A stretch of 64,000 bases of DNA, taken from positions 369,702 to 433,701 of the forward strand of contig CAJNOL010000010.1 in NCBI GenBank assembly GCA_905250125.1. Reading direction: 5' to 3'. Origin of the DNA: Rotaria sordida. Taxonomy: Eukaryota; Rotifera; Eurotatoria; Philodinida; Philodinidae. This document shows positions 56,590-64,000 of the stretch, in pieces; positions within the stretch are counted from its first letter, which is position 1; every line of letters starts with the position of its first letter. The notes beneath the pieces were generated by a model. It was not told where the DNA came from. It did no database searches and saw nothing but the letters and a program-made list of their open reading frames with translations. The translations under genes were made by a program, and so were the position numbers.

Positions 56590-57210
56590 CCAAATCAACA
56601 TGATATGTCGATTAAAGTAAGACTAACATAAGCATAACTAAGATGCGATGCCATCTGAAACTCACAGCTTGGTATGCAATGATGCTAGTGTGTTTATATT
56701 TATGGATTAAAATAGGCCAAGAGAAAGGCATGATCATCATAGGATGGTAACAAATGAGTTATTGTCCATAATTGCTACACGCACACACAAACATCACTGT
56801 GCCATTTGTTCTCTTCTCATTTTGTAAGCGAGCAGACGAGCTAAACGGGGCCTGGGTTATAACGTAAATATAAGCAGTAGTTGTTACAAGACAAAGACGA
56901 ATTGGATAGGCCCATAGAAAAGAGGAGAGCGAGAGAGAGACAGCAATTCCTCCTCTTTCGCCTTTCAACTTGTTGCTAACCCTCTGTTCTATCGACAGTG
57001 AATGTGTGCAGCCTACACAAAGATTTTTTCTTGCGGTATGTCAATATGCATAGAGAAACGTGAGAAAAAGAACATAACGATCATATTCGTTACTATTTCT
57101 TTTTTTTTTTTTATTATTATTATTATCATTATTATCATCTCGTATTTTGTTTGTATTTATTTAAAGATTTTCTTGTCAGAAACAATATCTATATAAAATA
57201 ATACACAACT

Positions 57211-60200
57211 ATGGTACTTAAATTACCACCACTTGAATTTACGGAAGCACTTACAGATTCACCGGAATTTCGTGAAAAATTACGACAACATGAAAATGAA
57301 CTTGAAAATACATCAAATGCAATAAAAACATTAATTAAAAAATTAAATGAAGTTATGGTTGCTAATAAAAGTAAATGACAAACAAATAAAAGAATTTGTA
57401 ATTATAAAATAAAATGTGTTTTTTTTGTTGTCTTTTTGTCAAATAGCTTTATCAAAAGCATCAAGAAGTGTTGCTGAAACATTAAAAAGTTTTAAATTTT
57501 TTGTTGTTGGCAGTAAACAAACAGATGAAGAACGAGATATAGGTTTGATATAAAAACAATGAAATATTGTTTTTTTCTTTAATTTTTTTTTTATAATTTT
57601 AATTAGAATCATCTCTTTCCTATATGGGTGAAGTATTACATCGAATTGAAGAAGCAAGAGATGCACTTGTAAGTTTTTTATTATGAATATATACATATAT
57701 ATCTATAATTATTTTAATAGAGTGCTTCATCGGAAACATATTTAAAAAAATTAGATGAATTTCGAAAAACAACAATTGGAAAAGCAAAAGTTTGTTAAAT
57801 TAAATTTTTGATTTCTTTACTTTAAATTAAATTTTTTTTTAGAATAAAAAGAAAGAATTTGATAAAACAACACAACGTTATTGTACATTAATAGAAAATA
57901 ATATGAAAATACCAACAAAACGATCAGATCTATTTCAAGAAGTATGATATTTAATATAATTAAATTTTAATTAGAAATCATTGTTATTTTTTGTTTAGGC
58001 TGATGCAAATCTCTTAGTTCAAACAAAAAAATTTCGTGAAGAAACACTTGATTATGTTTTTTTATTACAGCAAGTTCAAGAAAGAAAAAAATTTGATTTT
58101 GTTGAAACAGTAATGAATTTAAAAAGAATTTTATTTTTTTGTCAAACAAAAATATTTTATTTAGCTTTTAGCTTTAATGCTTAATTTTCTATCATTTTAT
58201 CATGCAGGTAAAATAGAATAATATGAAATTTTTGAATTTATTTAGAAAACAAAAAAAAATTTTCTTTAAGGTCAAGAAATTTATAAAGAATTTGATTATT
58301 TTATAAAATTTTTACATCATCGTGTATTAAAAGTAAGATATAAGAAGAAGAAAAAAATTTATTAATTCAAAAATGAATTATTCGTTTTTAGTGTCGTGAA
58401 AATTTTGATTGTTTTCAACGTGAAGGTGAAGACTTAAAATGGAAAATGTTAATGGTAAAAAAACATTAAATAATTCATATTTTTAATAAATTTGTTTTTT
58501 CTAGCGACCAGAAGATCATTTACTTCGAAATCAAGAATATAATCGTGAAGGTTATTTATTTCTTGTTGAAAGAAGTATGAAACACAAAAAATATTGATTT
58601 CGACATATTTGGTTTTTTTTCTAATTAAATTTTTTTTTTAGATAAAATTATTGGTACAACAGCATTAACAAAATATTATTGTCAATATAGAAAAGATATT
58701 AGTCTATTGAGAATGATTAATTTTACACAAACGAGTACAAAACAGGTAAAAATATATTTGGTAGAATAGAATACTTTTATTTTTATATATATAAAATATT
58801 ACCTTGATGAAAATGTCAAAATATTGAGTTGAATTCAACCGAAACAATGACATTTTCTGATGTTTGATAAAGGTGAGAAAACATTTGAGAGAAATCTTTG
58901 TTTTGTTTCTTTTGATTTAAAACTTAATCGGACATTATGTTTTCATTTACAATATTTTAAATATTACAGAATTTCTCTAAATATTTGATTAGAAAAGTAT
59001 TTTTCTTAAAAAAAAAACAAATACTCTTAATCCTTTACCTACTATTGCGATTTCACAACAGCTAATGATGAATAGAATATCGGTATTTACGATATATCGA
59101 CAGACAGATCAACCGCGCTCTCATGAACATTGAACAAAAACGTCTTGAAGAGCTTGAGGACATTTCATTTAATAAGAAATGGTTTGCTCTACCATTTTAT
59201 GTGGTATGAGTAAAATTAGTTGAAAGAAAATACAATCATTTTAATATTCTATGAAATGAAATTCATTTAGGTATACTATATGAATATTTATTAACCCTGA
59301 CACAACCACCTGGGATTCATGAGAACTTTCCTCAGTCAGTTTCATCGCACTGTTATATGTATACGATATTAGGTGAAACTGATCATATTCCAGATATGCT
59401 CTAATGAAAATTAATAGAGTATGCTAATAATATCTATCAATCACGATTAACTACTATTTATATGGATAGACCATCTCAAAGTACACGTCAACGTTTGCCG
59501 ACTGTCAAGGGATTTTGCCCGAAATCCAATGAGATACCTCGTTATACTATGTATTCATGACATATAATCGAACCACGTTCTTTTACGTATACATTGGGAA
59601 CACTTAGTACAGTACATTGATAACATCAGTCAATCAAATGCAGTTGTTCTTCTTATATAGAGCAGTTCGAATTATATACGAATACTAAATAGTGTTGCGT
59701 GATTTCAAATGCTTTGAAAATAGAGAACAATAAGACTATGAGAAAAAAAAAACACTAGATAAATATAGTTCAAACTAACTGTTTTTCTATGTCTATGATA
59801 AACAAGTGACAATTTCTTATGTTATATTTATTTTATCAATTGAGATCCCTAGGGATGCCAGATGGATAACAAGTGATAGTCCTAAAGGTGATTGTGTTAG
59901 GATTAATTCTGTCTAACAGACGTTTTTATTCTGATGATAATATTCTGTTTTGAATTAAGTTTATTTATACAGTCTCTATTGCGCAAAACAAAAAAACAGA
60001 TATTGAATGTATCTAGCATAATTGAGAAGTATTAAAGTATAATGGCGATTATAAGTAAGTTTAGAGTAGCTGTAATTTTGAGTTTTCTTATCGGTAGTAA
60101 TAGTTAAGAAGAATCTAAAAAAATATTTGAGAATCTAAAAGAATTCTCTATTAGAATTGATAGATCTGAAAACTCCAATAAAACTGTTTGGATAAGGATA

Positions 60201-63200
60201 TCTGAAAAACCAAGTTCCTCTCAAACTGGATTTTGATTGTCCAGACATTCTCGTCCAAGAAGTTTATTATTACTATTGAAAAGAACACTCAAAAATAGAA
60301 TTGCTCTAAAATTTTGTCCATCACTATAAATGTAATAAAACAGACAGAATTAATGTAGAATTTTTTTACGACAATTTAGAAAATTTACAAGAAAGAAAGA
60401 CTATAAATACTAATGAAATAATGGAACTATATTTAATATTGATGTAATAGTAATTGAGAAAAAAGATATTACAAAGATTTCGAATATTCATTTTGATTTC
60501 TTTTGTTTTTTTTTTTTCGTAATTTTAGTTAAGTCCATACGATGTATTCGTACGTAGTTGTCAGATTCATCTAGCCGATGAAAAACTTGATAAACGTTTT
60601 ATGTTCGATATACACGCTATTGAAAAAGGTGCATCATCAGATAAAATGATTGTTTTTACATTTCAATCAATGACTGAAGAAGATCTTGAGGGATGGATAT
60701 CAGGTATGGGAGGACAAATAAATGTATCTAAACCACAAATATCATTAAAAGCTGAAATGCAAAGTAAAGTCTATTCTTTTGTCACTAAAACTTATTTTAA
60801 AAAAACTCTGTTAAAAATAGATGAATTAGATGAAGCTGGTATAGATTTTATAAAAAAATGTATTCGAATAATTGAACGTCGAGGTTTAAATGAACAAGGT
60901 CTTTATCGTATTGTTGGTATGCAATCAAAAGTAAATTCAGTTGTTGCTACACATTTTGGTAAGAAAAGAATTTTTTCTTAATCAAAAATAAAAATAAAAA
61001 ATCATGTGTTTTATTTAGATTCGCATAGGACACATGCACAAAAATTATCAACACCTATTGATGAAGATATGGAATTAAAAACAGTTTGTTCAGCACTTAA
61101 ACTTTATTTAAGAACATTAAAAGAACCTGTATTTACGTTTAAATTACATAATCGATTTATTGAAGCAGCCAGTATGAAGATTTAACCTATGTTTTTTTTT
61201 TGTTGTCGTTTTTTAAATATAATTATTTAATTAATTATTAGTGATTGATGATAAAACTGATCGTATTCGAACATTGCATAGTTTATTAAAAGAATTACCT
61301 AAAGCAAATTATGAACTTTTACATATTCTTATGGCACATTTAAATAAGTAAATAAAATTGTTTTGTAATTCACAAAAATTTCAAATTTTTTTTTTTAGAG
61401 TATCAAAATATCATGAAAAAAATTTAATGACACCTGTTAATTTGGGTGTTTGCTTTGGTCCATCGTTACTTCGACCAGAAGTTGAAACTGTTTCATCAAT
61501 ATATGATATTAAATTTCGTAATGCTATTGTTGAATTAATTATAATACATTATGAAAAAATGTTTAAAACAAAACTTGATCAAAAAGATATTGATGAAATG
61601 GTTGACACAAATGAAAATGGTGAAAATGCTGTTGTTCATCTAAGTACTTCTTTATCATCATTAGCTGTAAGATTGTATAATTAAAGTTGACACACATAAA
61701 CAAAAAACGTAATTGATGATGTGGTTTTTTTTTTTATAGTCAATTGCAAGACGACCACCACCAACAACAAGTAATATAATTGAAACAACAGGTGATACAC
61801 GTCGACATGGTTTATCTAATCAAGATTATAATTTAAATGTTACGAATAAAAGTGCATATACACCAACGCCAGAAGATATAAGTAGAAAAGATTGTAAGTT
61901 ATTATTGATTAAGTTTTAAATTTAAAAAATTAAGTTAAAAAGAAAGAAATATGTATTTCGTTGTAATAATTGACACATGAAAATCAAGTATAGCAGTGGT
62001 GGTTGAAATTTTTGGATGAATTTTTAAAAACTTTCCTCAATTTCAAGAAATTTGGAATTGAAAAGGAGAGAAAATGATAGTAGAGAACTAATTGAGAAGA
62101 AAACCAGACGGTAACATCTTCAATAACTGATTTGAGACGTCGGAAATCAAATCGTAAAGATTTAAAAACTTTTATGTAGATTTCGTACGAATACATTGTG
62201 AAAAGGTCGGAATTGAAATCATTGAAACAGGAACAAACAGAAATTTATTTTCGCACATCTGTTGTTCTAAGATGATAAAGGTTTACTTTCGATTGTTTTT
62301 GTAAATGTGGAATTTCATCTATTGACTAAGAAATATTTTTCAAGATTTGAAGATACTATTTAAACAAAATTTGCTATCAATCTATACTAAAGTCATATGA
62401 AAAAGATTGGAAATGATATTTTTCTAGAGAGAGAAAGTACGGTTCAAAATACAAGTGATGTCAATATTGAGTTTTATACCAAAAAACAAAGCTCGTCGGA
62501 AACGAGACTAAGTAGTATTTTGAGCTAGAGAATTACTAAAAGTTCTATAGTTGAAGACTATGCTTAGTCAACCACGAAACATGAATGGACTTCACGAAAC
62601 TTTTCTGATATCAAACTTTGTAAAGTTCTCTTTGTTGATCATTTTGATAAAAAAGTGTTTATGTGGTAAATAAATGATGATACTACAGTCATAATAATGA
62701 AAATATCATGCTTCTAGTAGATAGCTGTCTCAGATTGTTTAGCATTTTAACTTTAGCATCGTCGTTTATTTATCAAATGAAAAGAAAATCGTTTAATCGA
62801 ATGATCGATACATAGAGTTCTACAAAGTCTGAGAAAAATTTTCTGAGACCTATTTATTTTTCGTGGTTGACTATGTAAAATCCTCAATGATACCTCCTAA
62901 AATTTTGAAACTTTCGATAAATCTCTAACTCAATATTGATATCATTTATATTTGAAACTATATTCTCCGTGAAAAAGTATGATTTTCAATTTTGTACACT
63001 TATTTTTATTGTCTTATTCTTTCTTTTAGCTAGTTCAAGTAGTAGTTTAGAATCATTAAGTAATACATCATCAACCGGTGTTCAATCATTACCAAGTTCC
63101 AATTTATTCAGTAGTCAAACACGCTCAACTTCTTTATCATCTTATACAAGACAAGCTTCATCCGATAATGCAAGTCGTTTATCAATTACAAATATTCTTT

Positions 63201-63665
63201 CATTATCATCAAAATTGGAACCAACTAATAGTTCGTCTTTATCTATAAAAGGAACACGAACACCACAAACAACAAATGTTACCTCAAAAATGTTAGTCAT
63301 TTATTATAAATATTTATAGAAATAAAATTTCATAATTCTTTTTTTGTTTGAAGGCAAACTCGTGGTATAACTTTATATCAATGTATAGCTGATAATGAAT
63401 CCGAATTATCATTTAATGCAAATGAAATTGTTACTCAAAGTAAAGCTTTGCAACAAAAAAAAAACATATGATCCATTTTCTATAAATTATTTTCATTTGT
63501 TTTAGTTCGACCATCGAAAGAACCTGGATGGGTAAGCACTTAAGATTAAATATTAATATAAGAATTTATTTATTTATTTTTGATTTTAAAAAGGTAATGG
63601 GTACAATTAATGGTAAAACTGGTTTAATACCAGAAAATTATATAAATTTTACTGGTGGTGTATGA
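57211..63665 (+). CDS. GRAF/oligophrenin-type Rho GTPase-activating protein (BAR-PH-RhoGAP-SH3)
   Basis: ATG 57211 to TGA 63663-63665, more than 20 short exons. Order of domains: BAR (LEFTEALTDSPEFREKLRQH start, KKEFDKTTQRYCTLIE, ending around FYHAGQEIYKEFDYF), PH (REGYLFLVERN to EEDLEGWISGMGG), RhoGAP with the arginine finger (NEQGLYRIVGMQSKV, then VNLGVCFGPSLLRP), a Ser/Thr-rich linker, and a C-terminal SH3 (YQCIADNESELSFNANEIVT to GLIPENYINF). This is the plan of ARHGAP26/10/42 and OPHN1, which sense membrane curvature and switch off RhoA/Cdc42 in endocytosis and cytoskeletal control. The SH3 favours the GRAF branch over OPHN1. Two introns are unusually long (58746-60528 and 61894-63029). 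The second holds a foldback element and the first a decayed coding remnant. Confidence 0.93.
59090..59560 (+). pseudogene. Decayed coding remnant in GRAF intron
   Basis: Inside intron 58746-60528. Frame pieces at about 59096-59203 (INRALMNIEQKRLEELEDI) and about 59273-59404 (LTLTQPPGIHENFPQSV) look protein-coding and are separated by an intron-like GTATGAG...TTCATTTAG. Later pieces (STRQRLPTVKGFCPK) are broken by stops. No family recognised. Could be an inserted fragment of another gene. Confidence 0.4.
62430..62975. mobile_element. Foldback element in GRAF intron
   Basis: The left half (about 62440-62690) and the reverse complement of the right half (about 62740-62972) align: GATGTCAATATTGAGTT / GATATCAATATTGAGTT, TAGTCAACCACGAAA (identical) and ACTTTGTA.A..TCT.TGT..ATCATT. 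Most of the 540-bp element is palindromic. No ORF. Confidence 0.8.
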
Positions 63666-64000
63666 TGATATACATTTTTATTCTTATCATCTTTTTCTTG
63701 TGATATCAAATACATCAATTCGTATACATCTTATTCGACGATCATATATTTCATTTGTTTTTTTTTTTGTGTTTGTTTCATCTTGCAATAATGACTCTAG
63801 TCGATATTAATCACCGGCTATATTTTCTGGTTTTGATTTAAAATAGAAATGATTTCATACGAATGAAATTTGTTTATATTTTTCGTTTGTTTATTTGTAT
63901 AAGAATTAATCCTTATTTTATTTCTGTACATTGTATCAATTAATCAAACTTTGATGTGTGTGCGTTTTCTTATCGAATGGTGCTCTATATAAAAAAAAAA
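63666..64000. other. 3' flank of GRAF gene
   Basis: 3' UTR and downstream sequence, AT-rich with T-runs. No second gene is visible before the window ends. Confidence 0.5.

Larger units (their letters stand above)
55200..57210. promoter_or_regulatory. Intergenic / upstream region of GRAF gene with CRE-like site and microsatellites
   Basis: A 2-kb gene-free region between divergent genes. Around 56420-56475 the sequence turns GC-richer, with GCGCGCCCAATTCGCGC and the CRE-like palindrome TGACGTCA, followed by CACCAATAG, which looks like a core promoter. (TA)n runs lie at about 55978-56021 and a (GT)n run at 56567-56588. A splice acceptor (TTTTCTTGTCAG, about 57179) precedes the start codon at 57211, so the first exon may be far upstream or trans-spliced. 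Confidence 0.5.

Noticed and set aside
1..64000. CRISPR array, bacterial operon or integrated virus
   Set aside because: Regularly spaced identical repeats are absent, genes are intron-bearing and eukaryotic, and no viral capsid, polymerase or integrase motifs were seen.

Overview
The window looks like nuclear DNA of an invertebrate animal, most probably a bdelloid rotifer. It is strongly AT-rich, genes are closely packed, and most introns are only about 45-100 nt with clean GT...AG ends. It carries a late-embryogenesis-abundant (LEA) type desiccation gene, a set of metazoan housekeeping genes, two divergent 7TM receptors and a possible bacterial-type gene fragment. The species assignment is inference from gene content and style, since no marker gene is present.

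Layout, left to right. 1-8.2 kb: 3' part of a LEA gene, an ERp29 homologue with an unusual LEA-like tail, tafazzin, then 2 kb of decayed sequence and a doubtful small gene. 8.6-12.2 kb: a small secreted protein on the minus strand, a possible nucleotide-sugar dehydrogenase fragment, and a repeat-filled inverted-repeat element. 12.2-20.4 kb (minus strand): HTRA2, ACAD9 and U2A' follow each other with gaps of only 77 and 119 nt, like a trans-spliced operon. 20.6-25.6 kb (plus): a small coiled-coil gene, a 1.3 kb inverted-repeat element, a short hypothetical gene, an STPG1-like gene and PSMD9. 26.5-29.9 kb (plus): a 7TM receptor, a selenocysteine-encoding MIEN1/SelW-family gene with a visible SECIS, and a dual-specificity phosphatase. 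31.2-36.5 kb (minus): ATP-citrate lyase. 38.7-43.8 kb (minus): a gene joining a THAP zinc finger to NAB corepressor domains. 44.6-48.7 kb (plus): an SR-type splicing factor and a second 7TM receptor. 51.1-55.2 kb (minus): an ankyrin-repeat gene and ribosomal protein eL6. 57.2-63.7 kb (plus): a GRAF/oligophrenin-type BAR-PH-RhoGAP-SH3 gene.

Three themes run through the window. First, unusually long introns (about 0.7-1.9 kb) usually contain an element made of long inverted repeats: the introns of LEA, U2A', ACAD9, THAP-NAB, eL6 and GRAF. Similar palindromic elements lie between genes at 10.3, 21.2, 37.1 and 49.1 kb. Second, many start codons are preceded within a few to about 60 nt by a good 3' splice site with no local donor, as expected for spliced-leader trans-splicing. 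Third, several conserved genes carry rare changes: a THAP-NAB fusion, an ACAD9 that lacks its catalytic glutamate, an ERp29 whose ER-retention signal is replaced by a LEA-like tail, and a Sec-containing MIEN1 with a CaaX box.

The most interesting candidates for undescribed biology are the THAP-NAB fusion and the families of intronic foldback elements.
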